Positions 35,664-44,485 of a stretch of 57,272 bases of DNA are shown here, piece by piece. Source of the stretch: Sphaerochaeta sp. Its GTDB lineage: Bacteria > Spirochaetota > Spirochaetia > Sphaerochaetales > Sphaerochaetaceae. The stretch covers positions 1-57,272 of the forward strand of contig JAGYOG010000013.1 in the NCBI GenBank assembly GCA_018399495.1, given 5' to 3'. Made by a program: the position numbers and the translations under genes. How positions within the stretch are numbered: the first letter of the stretch is position 1; each line of letters opens with the position of its first letter. The notes below the pieces were generated by a model. It saw only the letters and a program-made list of their open reading frames with translations, did no database searches and had not been told where the DNA came from.

Positions 35664-36647
35664 ATGCCTAATTTTACTGTCTTGGATTTGTTGGACCTTG
35701 ATTTAAAGGAACATAATCATCTACGTCTTAGCTGCATTGCTGGACGTTCTGGGCTTTCCAAGCGAATAACTACCAGCAAGATCAGTAGGCCAGGGCTTCC
35801 ACTCAGTGGATTTTTCGAGGAGTTCAGCAACAACTCGATTCAGGTCTTCGGCAAGGGAGAGCGAGCCTATCTGGACAAGCTTGAAACAGAGCAAAACACC
35901 GCTACCATAGACAGGCTCTTCAGCTATGACATTCCCTGCTGTGTGTTCTGTGACAACAGTGATCCTAGTCCCCGGCTCATAGAACTCGCCGAGGAAACCG
36001 GCACTGCAATCCTCAAGACAGATCTCCTATCCAGTGACTTTTCCAGACGACTGTACCAAACGCTGGATGAAGTATTTGCACCGACCCAGACCATCCACGG
36101 GGTTCTTGTGGAAGTGTATGGTATCGGAGTCCTGATTACCGGGGAGAGCGGTGTTGGAAAGAGTGAGACTGCTCTGGAGTTGATTGAGCGGGGACACCGA
36201 TTAATCAGTGATGATACCGTCAAACTGAGAAACATCAGTGACAACTACCTCATTGGGATGGGGGAAAACCCCCTGCTTGCCCACCATATGGAACTCAGGG
36301 GATTGGGAATTATCAATCTTGCAAACCTCTATGGGGTAGGAGCAATTCGGGATCGAAAGCAAGTCCAGCTTGCCGTCCATCTTGAACCGTGGGATGCACA
36401 AAAAAACTACGACAGGGTTGGTGAGGCAACACTGGAGGATGTCTATTTGGGTATTTCCATCCCCAAGGTCATTATTCCAGTTAAACCAGGACGAAATATT
36501 CCTGTCATCATCGAAACCGCTGCCAGAAATGAGCGTCTGAAAAAACTCGGATATTATTCAGCCAAGGAGTTCGACCAAAGTGTACTCAAGTGGTTGGAAA
36601 GTGAGTCAGCACGTAAAATGTACTATATCAACGAGGAGACGCTGTGA
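35664..36647 (+). CDS. hprK: HPr kinase/phosphorylase
   Basis: Bifunctional cytoplasmic enzyme that phosphorylates and dephosphorylates Ser46 of HPr according to energy state. It has 327 residues from MPNFTVLDLL, with AGGAG six nt upstream. It has the N-terminal regulatory domain (1-130), the P-loop GESGVGKS (160-167), the acidic SDDTV segment and the family signature LRGLGIINLANLYGVGA. Its stop overlaps the ptsH start (TGATG), placing kinase and substrate in one unit. In Gram-negative organisms such as this, HprK usually modulates a regulatory PTS rather than classic catabolite repression; no EI or EII gene is in the window. Confidence 0.96.
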   Translation: MPNFTVLDLLDLDLKEHNHLRLSCIAGRSGLSKRITTSKISRPGLPLSGFFEEFSNNSIQVFGKGERAYLDKLETEQNTATIDRLFSYDIPCCVFCDNSDPSPRLIELAEETGTAILKTDLLSSDFSRRLYQTLDEVFAPTQTIHGVLVEVYGIGVLITGESGVGKSETALELIERGHRLISDDTVKLRNISDNYLIGMGENPLLAHHMELRGLGIINLANLYGVGAIRDRKQVQLAVHLEPWDAQKNYDRVGEATLEDVYLGISIPKVIIPVKPGRNIPVIIETAARNERLKKLGYYSAKEFDQSVLKWLESESARKMYYINEETL

Positions 36648-36910
36648 TGGTAACCAAGGAATTGAAGGTCTATAACCGAGCCGGCATTCATGCACGGCCA
36701 GCTGCATCAATAGTGAAGCTGGCCAATCAATACAAGAGTGATCTGTATCTGGAAAAAGATACAATGAAAATAAATGGGAAGTCCATCATGGGAATCATCA
36801 CCTTGGGAGCCACTCACCAAAGTTCCATCTTAATGACCTGTGAAGGACCGGATGAACAACAGATGGCAGATGCAATTGAGCATCTGTTTGAAAACAGGTT
36901 TGAGGAGTAA
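36647..36910 (+). CDS. ptsH: phosphocarrier protein HPr
   Basis: 87 residues. H15 lies in RAGIHARPAA (EI-dependent phosphorylation) and S46 in INGKSIMGII (HprK site), so both control sites are intact. The ATG at 36647 overlaps the hprK stop by 1 nt and has GGAG 8 nt before it; a GTG one codon upstream is possible but less likely. It may act as a regulatory NPr-like protein given its place downstream of the rpoN neighbourhood. Confidence 0.95.
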   Translation: MVTKELKVYNRAGIHARPAASIVKLANQYKSDLYLEKDTMKINGKSIMGIITLGATHQSSILMTCEGPDEQQMADAIEHLFENRFEE

Positions 36911-36913
36911 CAG

Positions 36914-37534
36914 ATGCGCGAACTTACCGATCGACAAAAGGCCATAGCAACCTTCATTAGTTCGTACATCAAGGAGAACAACTATGCACCTTCTGTGCGG
37001 GATATTGCTGACCACTTCCAGTTCTCAGTAAAGGCCGCCCATGACCATCTGAAAGCGCTTGAGGCAAAACAGGTGATTAAAACCACCGGTGGAGTCTCTC
37101 GTTCCATTGAAGTTATTGGTGAAGAGTTCTTCCCCCGTGAAGAACTGATCCAGATTCCGGTCATTGGTTCTATTGCAGCAGGAACTCCCTTGATGAGCGA
37201 GGAGAACACCGATTTCATCCTCAACATTCCTGCAACCATGTTGAGAACAACAAGGAATACCTACTTTGCCCTGAAAATCAGGGGAGAGAGTATGATCGAG
37301 GATGGAATCTATGACGGGGACATAGCCATTATCCGCAAGTGCGATGTAGCTGAACGTGGGGACATCGTGGCCGCATCAGTGGGAGATGACGAACCAGGAA
37401 TTACACTCAAGGGATATTACCCTGGCAAGGGAAGTGTTGAACTTCGTCCAGCTAATGCATCCATGGGCCCGATCATCACCCGTTCTTGCAAGATTCATGG
37501 CAAGTTGCATCTTCTGATCCGGAACTATCGATGA
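36914..37534 (+). CDS. lexA: LexA SOS repressor
   Basis: 206 residues. The winged-helix DNA-binding domain (1-65) includes APSVRDIADHFQFSVKAAHDHLKALEAK. The autocleavage site is A89-G90 (SIAAGTP) and the catalytic pair is S126 (RGESM) and K166 (TLKGY), so RecA-stimulated self-cleavage should work. It lies 3 nt after ptsH and overlaps holA by 4 nt. The PTS-regulation genes and the SOS repressor in one operon are unusual by general bacterial standards. I found no confident LexA operator in the short upstream spaces. Confidence 0.95.
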   Translation: MRELTDRQKAIATFISSYIKENNYAPSVRDIADHFQFSVKAAHDHLKALEAKQVIKTTGGVSRSIEVIGEEFFPREELIQIPVIGSIAAGTPLMSEENTDFILNIPATMLRTTRNTYFALKIRGESMIEDGIYDGDIAIIRKCDVAERGDIVAASVGDDEPGITLKGYYPGKGSVELRPANASMGPIITRSCKIHGKLHLLIRNYR

Positions 37535-38565
37535 GTGAACGTGCATACCTCCTCCTCGGCCCAGAAGCCGGGGCGAAAGAACAGGAGCTGAAGGATATTC
37601 GAGACCACCTAAGGAAAAGCTATGGGGGAGAGATTGAACTCAGCAGATTCTACCCGTTCGAGACTGAAAACGGGGAAATCCTTACCGTTTTGAACAATAA
37701 CAGTCTGTTTAGTGATCATAGAATGGTTATCCTAAGCCAAGCTGAGCAGCTTGGTGCATCCATGGTTGATGCCATTGCAAACTACCTTGCACATCCAGTA
37801 GAAACCGCAACACTGATTATCATTTCCAGCGAGCTCTATCTCTCACAGAAAATCATGAAGGCAATTCCCAAAAAGAACATCAAAACCTTTTATGATCTTC
37901 TTGAAAACCAGAAGACTGAGTGGATCAGGAAATTTTTCAGGAAGTTGGGAATTTCGATTACCGCCGATGGAATAGATCTTCTGATCGACCTGACCGAAGA
38001 CAATACCCAGGAACTGCGCCTAATCTGTAACCAGCTGGCCCTGTTCTGGCAGATCGACCAACGCAACCGTCCCATTGAAGAAGAGGATATCGAGACCTAT
38101 ATCTATCATAGCAGGCAGGAGGACGCGTTCACCCTCTTCCCCTTGATTGCGCGGGGAGACCTGAAGCAGAGTTTGCAATCACTGCACAGTATTCTTGGTA
38201 GCGGGGACAGCCAAAGCTCCATTCTGTTGGTTAACGGATTGCTTTGGCAGTTCAGGAGACTCTACTCCATCCAGGAGACCTTCACCCAGGGAAGCAGTGA
38301 GAATGAGGCATATATGCAAGCCCATGTACAGGGGAAAAACAGTCCAGTCAAGAAACCAAAGGACAAAACAACCTATCGGAGTGCAATGCAACGCTTCGAT
38401 ATCGATGCTATCAGAAGAATTATTACTGCACTCGGAGAAGCAGACCTTGAGGTCAAGGAATCAGGCAGTGAACTTACCAGCTTGGTGCTCGAACGGTTGC
38501 TCTATCGCATCATCAAATGCGAGGGAAGACCGCTCAGCAAGGCCGGTTTTGCATCGTTGATTTAG
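37531..38565 (+). CDS. holA: DNA polymerase III subunit delta
   Basis: 344 residues from MSERAYLLLGPEAGAKEQEL; the in-frame ATG at 37486 lies inside lexA and is rejected since ATG 37531 overlaps the lexA stop as ATGA. It has the AAA+-like delta fold: N-terminal LLLGPEAGAKE, middle TLIIISSELYLSQKI, then the helical collar part (SILLVNGLLWQFRRLYSI). Delta opens the sliding clamp during loading. Its last codons overlap uvrC on the other strand by 4 nt. Confidence 0.88.
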   Translation: MSERAYLLLGPEAGAKEQELKDIRDHLRKSYGGEIELSRFYPFETENGEILTVLNNNSLFSDHRMVILSQAEQLGASMVDAIANYLAHPVETATLIIISSELYLSQKIMKAIPKKNIKTFYDLLENQKTEWIRKFFRKLGISITADGIDLLIDLTEDNTQELRLICNQLALFWQIDQRNRPIEEEDIETYIYHSRQEDAFTLFPLIARGDLKQSLQSLHSILGSGDSQSSILLVNGLLWQFRRLYSIQETFTQGSSENEAYMQAHVQGKNSPVKKPKDKTTYRSAMQRFDIDAIRRIITALGEADLEVKESGSELTSLVLERLLYRIIKCEGRPLSKAGFASLI

Positions 38566-40415
38566 AAGGAAAGTTGGCTCAGAATCCGCTGGACAACAGC
38601 GAGTGATATTCCCGCTTCCTTGCTCAGCTCCTTAGCTGGCTTTGCCAATATGGCTTCAAGACTCCCATACTGTTTCATCAGACGCTCACTCCGCTTCCTG
38701 CCGATTCCCTGCACTGACTCCAGCACACGAAAGGAAGCCTCACGGCTCCTTGCCGCCTGGTTTGCACTGGTGGCGAATCGGTGGCACTCGTCCCGTACAG
38801 CGATGACCAAGCGTAACGCCTCATTGTCCTCAGGGAGCTGAAGATCCTCTCTCTCATCATCAAATACAATGGTCTCAAACTGTTCTGCCAGACCTATGAT
38901 GGGAATGTCCACCATCCCCAGTGCATCAAGGATCTCCCGGGCAGCATTGACCTGCCCTTGCCCACCATCAATAATCAAGAGCCCCGGACGTTCCAGATTC
39001 TCATTCAGGATCTTTGTGTATCGTCTAGCCACTGCTTCACGTATGGATTCATAGTCATCAATCCTTCCTTCAAGACTCTTGATGTTGTACCTACGGTAGT
39101 TTGGTTTGTCAGGATTGCCGTTGCGGAAGGAGATAAGGGATGCAACGGTATATTTGCCATGCAATTGGGCAATATCGAATCCTTCAATAAGGGTTGGGGG
39201 GGAGGCAAGATCCAAGATATCAGCAAGCTCTTCCAATGCCCTAGTGTTGTCCTTGCTCTTGAGCCGCTTCTCCACATCCCGGCTGGCATTCTCTCTCGCC
39301 ATACGGAGGATTCTGTAGTGCTTCCCATCAATGGGGAGGTTCACTTCCAGTCTCCCTCCCAGCTGCTCGGTAAAGTAACGCCTGATCAACTGCACATCTA
39401 TTTCGTGGGAGACGTAGAGGAATTGGGGAAGCTTCTGTCCATCTGCATAGTACTGTATCAGGAAGTTCAGCAAGGTTTCAGTCTCCTCCCCAAGTGTCTC
39501 TGCACGATAGAGTGCCCTACCGATCAACTGACCATCGCGCATCTGCATCAAGCTGATGGTACAAAGCGGTCCACGCATCTCAATGGCGGCATAGTCCCGG
39601 CTCTCACTGGCAAAGTCCTGTACTTGTTGCCCTACCTGTGTGGTCTTGATGGCTGAGATCTGGTCACGTTTGGTTGCAGCTTCCTCAAAGTTCAGTGCCT
39701 TTGATGCCTGTACCATCTCTTCCTGCAACCTTGCAAGCAGTGCATCTGTCTTTCCTTCCAGGAGATTCCTCACCGCTGTGACGGATTTCCCATACTCCTC
39801 TTCACCAACCAGACCAGCACAAGGTCCCAAGCAGAGTCCAATATGGTAGTAAAGGCAGGGTTTCTCCCGTTTCCTGAGTGGAGTGGAGCATCTTCTCAGG
39901 GGAAAGAGTTTTGCAATCAGATCGAGGTAAAGATCGAGTTTTCCTGCATCAGGATAGGGACCATAGTAGAAGGACCCATCATCGATGAGCCGCCGGGTCT
40001 TGAAGACCTTGGGGAACTTCTCATTGGTGATTCGAATCATCGGATAGCTCTTGCCATCCTTGAGAGATATATTGTAGTGGGGTGAGTACTTCTTGATGAG
40101 ATTGTTCTCAAGCACCAAGGCCTCGTACTCATTTCCGGTTATGATGTATTCGATGGAAGCAATCTTTCTCACGAGTGCAGCGGTTTTTGCACTCCGGTTT
40201 GCGAGGAAGTAGCTGGTTACCCGTTTACGCAGATCCTTTGCCTTTCCGACATAGATGATAAGCCCCTTCTCATCACGCATAAGATAGACGCCGCTGGCAT
40301 GAGGCAATTCCCGTGCCTGCATCTGGGGGACAACCTGTTCAGCAGCAACGCTTCCTAGGCTCTCTACCTCACTGGCAGGAGTGTACAGTGGCTTTTCCCC
40401 TCGCTTCTTCTTCAT
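38562..40415 (-). CDS. uvrC: UvrABC excinuclease subunit C
   Basis: 617 residues starting MKKKRGEKPLYTPAS; a TTG at 40460 in the same frame is rejected because it overlaps the upstream promoter space and adds unrelated residues. The GIY-YIG nuclease domain (SGVYLMRDEKGLIIYVGKA) lies near residues 40-60, the UVR motif (LNFEEAATKRDQI) near 220-240, an RNase H-like nuclease with LIIDGGQGQV near 465-475, and tandem HhH motifs at the end (VQGIGRKRSERLMKQYGS). It makes both cuts in nucleotide-excision repair. It lacks a clear terminator and shares TTAG with the holA stop. Confidence 0.97.
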   Translation of the reverse strand: MKKKRGEKPLYTPASEVESLGSVAAEQVVPQMQARELPHASGVYLMRDEKGLIIYVGKAKDLRKRVTSYFLANRSAKTAALVRKIASIEYIITGNEYEALVLENNLIKKYSPHYNISLKDGKSYPMIRITNEKFPKVFKTRRLIDDGSFYYGPYPDAGKLDLYLDLIAKLFPLRRCSTPLRKREKPCLYYHIGLCLGPCAGLVGEEEYGKSVTAVRNLLEGKTDALLARLQEEMVQASKALNFEEAATKRDQISAIKTTQVGQQVQDFASESRDYAAIEMRGPLCTISLMQMRDGQLIGRALYRAETLGEETETLLNFLIQYYADGQKLPQFLYVSHEIDVQLIRRYFTEQLGGRLEVNLPIDGKHYRILRMARENASRDVEKRLKSKDNTRALEELADILDLASPPTLIEGFDIAQLHGKYTVASLISFRNGNPDKPNYRRYNIKSLEGRIDDYESIREAVARRYTKILNENLERPGLLIIDGGQGQVNAAREILDALGMVDIPIIGLAEQFETIVFDDEREDLQLPEDNEALRLVIAVRDECHRFATSANQAARSREASFRVLESVQGIGRKRSERLMKQYGSLEAILAKPAKELSKEAGISLAVVQRILSQLSF

Positions 40416-40477
40416 ACTTCTCTGAGCATACCCAGACACTCTTGTTTTGGCAATGCTCAATCGCTACAATACCAGCT

Positions 40478-41776
40478 ATGGATCATTCCCTTTTTACAAC
40501 CTTGCCGCCTGAGGAACAGCACTACCTCACTCATCTTGATGAGTGTTACCACTTCAGCTTTCAGCAACAACGACAGCTTATCGAAAATGCCTCTGACCTC
40601 TCCATGTGGCAAATGGGTCCTTTAGAGGACTGGATTGATGAAGAAAAAGTGGTAAAGATACAGGGGAAGACCCAAACCAAGGCCTTGGTTGCAAATCATC
40701 TCCTCCGCATGCAACAGGAACGGTCAAAACCAACCAACTACCAAGACTTCAACCCTGATACTCGGCTTCCTGACAAGTACCAGAGTCTCTTTGTCTCTTC
40801 TGACACCCTGATGGGCAGATGCCCCTGCCCGGTAGAGGGAGAAAAAACCCGTTGTTGCAATCTCAAGACCCTCGATGTGGTACAACAGTGTGCGTTCGGT
40901 TGTTCTTATTGCTCGATTCAATCTTTTTACAACAGTCATGAGATACGGGTAGTAAAAAATCTTTCAAAACGGTTGCAGGAGATTGAGCTCGATGAGGATA
41001 CTTGGCATATCGGCACCGGACAGAGTAGCGACTCGCTGCTCTGGGGAAACGATTATGGTACTCTCGACGCACTCTCCATCCTAGCCCATCGCTATCCCGA
41101 TCTCATCATAGAACTCAAGACAAAGAGCAAACGGAGTGACTATCTCAGTCTCAACCTGCCACTCAATATTGTTTCCACCTGGTCACTCAATGCTCCTACG
41201 ATCATCGAGAAAGAGGAACACCTCACCGCTTCTCTCACCCAACGGCTCGATGCAGCGAAGAGAGCAAGAGACAAGGGAAGAATCATAGGGTTTCACCTTC
41301 ATCCCATGGTCTACTTCGAGGGGTGGCAGGAGGAGTATGGTTCACTTATTGAGGAAGTAACGACCATGTTCCTCCCCGACGAGTTGATGATGTTCTCCAT
41401 TGGTACCCTGACATTCACCAAGACAGTATTAAGACGGCTGAGAACTGACCGCTATCGCCCGGGTACTGGATATGAGCTTACTTCAGCAGCAGGCAAATTA
41501 CTCCTACCCGCTGAAGACCAAACAGGCGATGTTCTCCGTTTGCCTATAGACAGTTTCCTTCAACTTGGAAGCAAGGTTCTCCTTCTTCTACACTCTGTAT
41601 GGAGGATCCTTCGCTCTGGCAGCCAACGTTTGGCTATTCCTACCCAAATGACAAAACTGTTGAGCCTTGGCCCGAAAACCTGCTTATCAAGCATGTCTGA
41701 AGAGGAAGAGAACAGAGTCATAGTTTCTAATTGGTATTATGGCCGCTTTAGATCACGCCATCAGCGAACAGAATAA
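40478..41776 (+). CDS. radical SAM protein, spore photoproduct lyase-like family
   Basis: 432 residues from MDHSLFTTLPPEEQ; the longer frame from 40313 lies inside uvrC and is rejected. The radical SAM cluster motif is CAFGCSYC (CxxxCxxC), preceded 30 residues upstream by another Cys group (CPCPVEGEKTRCC). The C-terminal half has ELKTKSK, STWSLNAPTI and FHLHPMVYFEGW, as in SplB relatives, plus about 110 extra N-terminal residues. Classical SplB repairs spore photoproduct; spirochaetes do not sporulate, so another thymine-dimer-type or unrelated reaction is likely. Divergent from uvrC with 62 nt between them, which hints at a link with DNA repair. Confidence 0.85.
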   Translation: MDHSLFTTLPPEEQHYLTHLDECYHFSFQQQRQLIENASDLSMWQMGPLEDWIDEEKVVKIQGKTQTKALVANHLLRMQQERSKPTNYQDFNPDTRLPDKYQSLFVSSDTLMGRCPCPVEGEKTRCCNLKTLDVVQQCAFGCSYCSIQSFYNSHEIRVVKNLSKRLQEIELDEDTWHIGTGQSSDSLLWGNDYGTLDALSILAHRYPDLIIELKTKSKRSDYLSLNLPLNIVSTWSLNAPTIIEKEEHLTASLTQRLDAAKRARDKGRIIGFHLHPMVYFEGWQEEYGSLIEEVTTMFLPDELMMFSIGTLTFTKTVLRRLRTDRYRPGTGYELTSAAGKLLLPAEDQTGDVLRLPIDSFLQLGSKVLLLLHSVWRILRSGSQRLAIPTQMTKLLSLGPKTCLSSMSEEEENRVIVSNWYYGRFRSRHQRTE

Positions 41777-41856
41777 GACCCACTGCTTAATCGACCCTCG
41801 GAGCTCCCGTCTCTTCCACTGAGCAAGCGAGCATACAAGAAAAAGCTGAAGCAATC

Positions 41857-42678
41857 CTAATCAAACTTCTTTTCAAACAGATCCAAAGCCCTTCCAGTGA
41901 GCGGATTCGCCTCACCCTTGAGCATGGATTTGATTGCTTCCATTTCACTTTGACTGAACTGTTTTCCCCCAAGCTTGTGCTCTTCGAATGCTTCGGTGGC
42001 TATCGGGCAAACCTTTCTCACCAGATCAAGAATGGTCTGCGCATAAATGCGGATCTCATACTGTGCATGGGCATCAAGACGGAGTTGCAGGAAGTGGAAC
42101 AGGTTATGGAGGTCCATCTGCCAGTACCATTCGGTGTAAAGGCTCAGGGGAAGATCGATGCGACTGAGTTCCCTCGCAATCCCCATATCCAGGAGCTTCT
42201 GGTAGGTATCGTAACTCCGCTTCTGGTCTTCGCTGAGGATGGTAAGCACCTGCTCTGCCATTTCTGCATCGACTGGCTCAGCGGTTCTTCCTTGCTTGTT
42301 GTCGTCGCTCTGGAAATTGATATGAGCGGGATCGGGCCGGTAGCATTCATCACTCATGACACTATACCGTCCGCTGATCTCATTCACCCTTCCTGTGCGG
42401 TGACGAATCCACTGCCTGGCGACAAAAATGGGCATCTTTACATGGAAGGTGAAATTTACCTGCTCGAAGGGAGAGGTGTGATCGTTCCGCAACAGGTAGT
42501 TGATCAAGCCCTTGTCCTGTCGGTAGGTCTTGGTCCCACTTCCATAGGAAACCCGTGCGCTCTGTACGATACGCTCATCACTTCCCAAGTAGTCGACCAA
42601 ACGGACAAAGCCGTGGTTAAGTACGGGGAATTCCTTATCCAAAATCTCTTCAGCAGCGCTGACGATGCAATGTGCCAT
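41857..42678 (-). CDS. thyX: flavin-dependent thymidylate synthase ThyX
   Basis: Makes dTMP from dUMP with FAD, NADPH and methylene-tetrahydrofolate. It has 273 residues, with the ThyX motif RHRTGRVNEIS (92-102, RHRx7S) and the dUMP-binding segment SRIDLPLSLYTEWYWQMDLHNLFHFLQLRLDAHAQYEIR. AAGGAG lies 10 nt before the ATG. The upstream rsmE gene ends 68 nt away on the same strand. A FolM-like reductase, the enzyme often paired with ThyX to keep folates reduced, is broken at 13 kb in this window. Its 3' end faces the radical SAM gene with an 80-nt gap holding no clear terminator. Confidence 0.96.
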   Translation of the reverse strand: MAHCIVSAAEEILDKEFPVLNHGFVRLVDYLGSDERIVQSARVSYGSGTKTYRQDKGLINYLLRNDHTSPFEQVNFTFHVKMPIFVARQWIRHRTGRVNEISGRYSVMSDECYRPDPAHINFQSDDNKQGRTAEPVDAEMAEQVLTILSEDQKRSYDTYQKLLDMGIARELSRIDLPLSLYTEWYWQMDLHNLFHFLQLRLDAHAQYEIRIYAQTILDLVRKVCPIATEAFEEHKLGGKQFSQSEMEAIKSMLKGEANPLTGRALDLFEKKFD

Positions 42679-42746
42679 AACGATAGTACTCCTTCCTGTT
42701 TCTGGAATATTGCCATGGTACAGGAATATCCCACTCTGGGCAACTT

Positions 42747-43469
42747 CTATAGAAGCCCCATCCTACCAAGCAAGACCGCAATTCCTGCACTGCAGGCTGT
42801 TTCAGTTCTTAAAATTCTTTTTCCCAGTGATGCAAATCGAAAGGCATGTTCTTTAAAGAGCGTTCTCTCTCTGTCACTGAATCCCCGCTCTCCTCCAATG
42901 GCCAAAACAACAGGTTGCTTTTCTCCAAGGTTGAGTGATGAGAGAGGGACGCCTTCCCAGACATTATCAAGGACAATCTTCTCCGCATCAGTAGGTAGTT
43001 GATCAATGGCATCCTTAAGGGAGGAGGCAAACTGTACAGAGCTTACCCTACTCTGACCGCTCTGCATCGCTCCATCGACAAGGATGTTTTCATACTCCCC
43101 ACTAGTGTAGAGATTGGCTTTTGCATAGGATTTCTCCGCGGTATCGGTGGTACAAAGAATCAGAGAACCAACCCCGAGGCTGACAGCTTCCCTGAGAATC
43201 CTTCTCATGCTGATCGGTCTGACCTGGGCAACGATGAGCGTTACCGGGTAGAGAGAGGATGCCTGTTCATTTTCTACCTCGTAGGTAAACGAGATGCTTT
43301 TCTCATCCATCTTGGTTATGGTAGCCAACCCTTTGCTCTGGTTAATAACACCCGCTTGGAAGGTATCCCCCTTCACAAGGTGCAGGATTTTCTTGATGTG
43401 GCGGGCCCTATGGTCTTTCATTGGCAGTTCATTGGTCTCAGCTAAGGTGGAAAAGAGGATGATGTTCAT
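42747..43469 (-). CDS. rsmE: 16S rRNA m3U1498 methyltransferase RsmE
   Basis: 240 residues starting MNIILFSTLAETNE. N-terminal PUA-like domain (about 1-65, DHRARHIKKILHLVKGDTFQAG), then a SPOUT knot domain with ILCTTDTAEKSY, LAIGGERGFSDRE and LRTETACSAGIAVLLG. The start 24 codons after an upstream in-frame ATG is chosen because homology begins there, although no strong ribosome site precedes it. It methylates U1498 of 16S rRNA with SAM. Divergent from lplA with 47 nt between start codons. Confidence 0.93.
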   Translation of the reverse strand: MNIILFSTLAETNELPMKDHRARHIKKILHLVKGDTFQAGVINQSKGLATITKMDEKSISFTYEVENEQASSLYPVTLIVAQVRPISMRRILREAVSLGVGSLILCTTDTAEKSYAKANLYTSGEYENILVDGAMQSGQSRVSSVQFASSLKDAIDQLPTDAEKIVLDNVWEGVPLSSLNLGEKQPVVLAIGGERGFSDRERTLFKEHAFRFASLGKRILRTETACSAGIAVLLGRMGLL

Positions 43470-43516
43470 ATATCGCACTATAGCATAAGGGCTGGGAAAA
43501 ACGGTAGACTGGCGCC

Positions 43517-44485
43517 ATGAAGAATGCAATCTACTTGGCAAAATCGCACGACTGTGCAGCTAACCTCGCAGGAGAGGCATACCTAATGAGTCTGCCTCAT
43601 GAGCATGTGTTGTATCTATGGGTAAATGATCCCTGTATCGTAATCGGTCGGTATCAGAACCCTTTCAGTGAGTGCAACCTACAACGCATGGATGAGGAGG
43701 GAGTCCAACTCGTCAGAAGGCAAAGTGGTGGTGGAGCAGTCTACCATGACCAGGGAAACCTCTGTTTCACCTTGATCGGAAACAAGGAGCAGAGCAACAA
43801 GGAAGAGAACTTCGCTTTGATACTCAAGGCACTCTCTTCCCTATCTCTTGATTGTGAGCTCTCAGGCCGCAATGACATTCTTCTGAATGGGAAAAAAATC
43901 TCTGGCAATGCATTCCAGACTACTGCCACCAAGTTTTGCCACCATGGAACATTGCTGATTAGCAGCGACTTGTCGGTAATGGGTAATTACCTTACTCCAA
44001 GTTCCACCAAGCTTGCTTCCAAGGCCGTGAAATCCGTAACTTCCCGAGTGGGGAACCTTAAGGAAGGCAACCAGAGAATTACTAATGAGATGGTACAGAA
44101 TGCGTTAATTGAGACATTCAAGGAAATGTACGAGGATGCAGAGGTTCAGGAAATTGACTTCACCACCTTCCCAGATGCACAACAGAATTATCACCGATTC
44201 GGTGACCGCTCTCAAATTCTAGAGAAGACCCCCCAATTCAGCCACTCTTTTATTCATCGATTCCCTTGGGGTGAGACAGATTTCAGAATTCTTGTGGAGA
44301 AAGGTGTAATCAGTGACATACGGATGTTCACTGACAGCCTCGACACTTCAATTGTTGATCGTATCAAAGCACTCCTGATTGGAGTACCGTATGAGAAACA
44401 GGCCATAACAACGGTATTACAGAAATGCGAGCAGGACGATTGCTCTGACCTGCTCACTTACTTGCTAGATTCCTTCTCTTCCTGA
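43517..44485 (+). CDS. lplA: lipoate-protein ligase A
   Basis: 322 residues. Activates free lipoate with ATP and attaches it to lipoyl domains. Visible motifs: RRQSGGGAVYHDQGNLCFTLI (the lipoate-binding RRxSGGGAVYHD signature), GRNDILLNGKKISGNAFQ with the catalytic Lys, and HHGTLLISSDL. The C-terminal accessory domain (about 245-322) is present, as in E. coli LplA. Its 3' end overlaps malQ on the opposite strand by 21 nt. No lipoate synthase gene is nearby, which fits scavenging. Confidence 0.94.
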   Translation: MKNAIYLAKSHDCAANLAGEAYLMSLPHEHVLYLWVNDPCIVIGRYQNPFSECNLQRMDEEGVQLVRRQSGGGAVYHDQGNLCFTLIGNKEQSNKEENFALILKALSSLSLDCELSGRNDILLNGKKISGNAFQTTATKFCHHGTLLISSDLSVMGNYLTPSSTKLASKAVKSVTSRVGNLKEGNQRITNEMVQNALIETFKEMYEDAEVQEIDFTTFPDAQQNYHRFGDRSQILEKTPQFSHSFIHRFPWGETDFRILVEKGVISDIRMFTDSLDTSIVDRIKALLIGVPYEKQAITTVLQKCEQDDCSDLLTYLLDSFSS

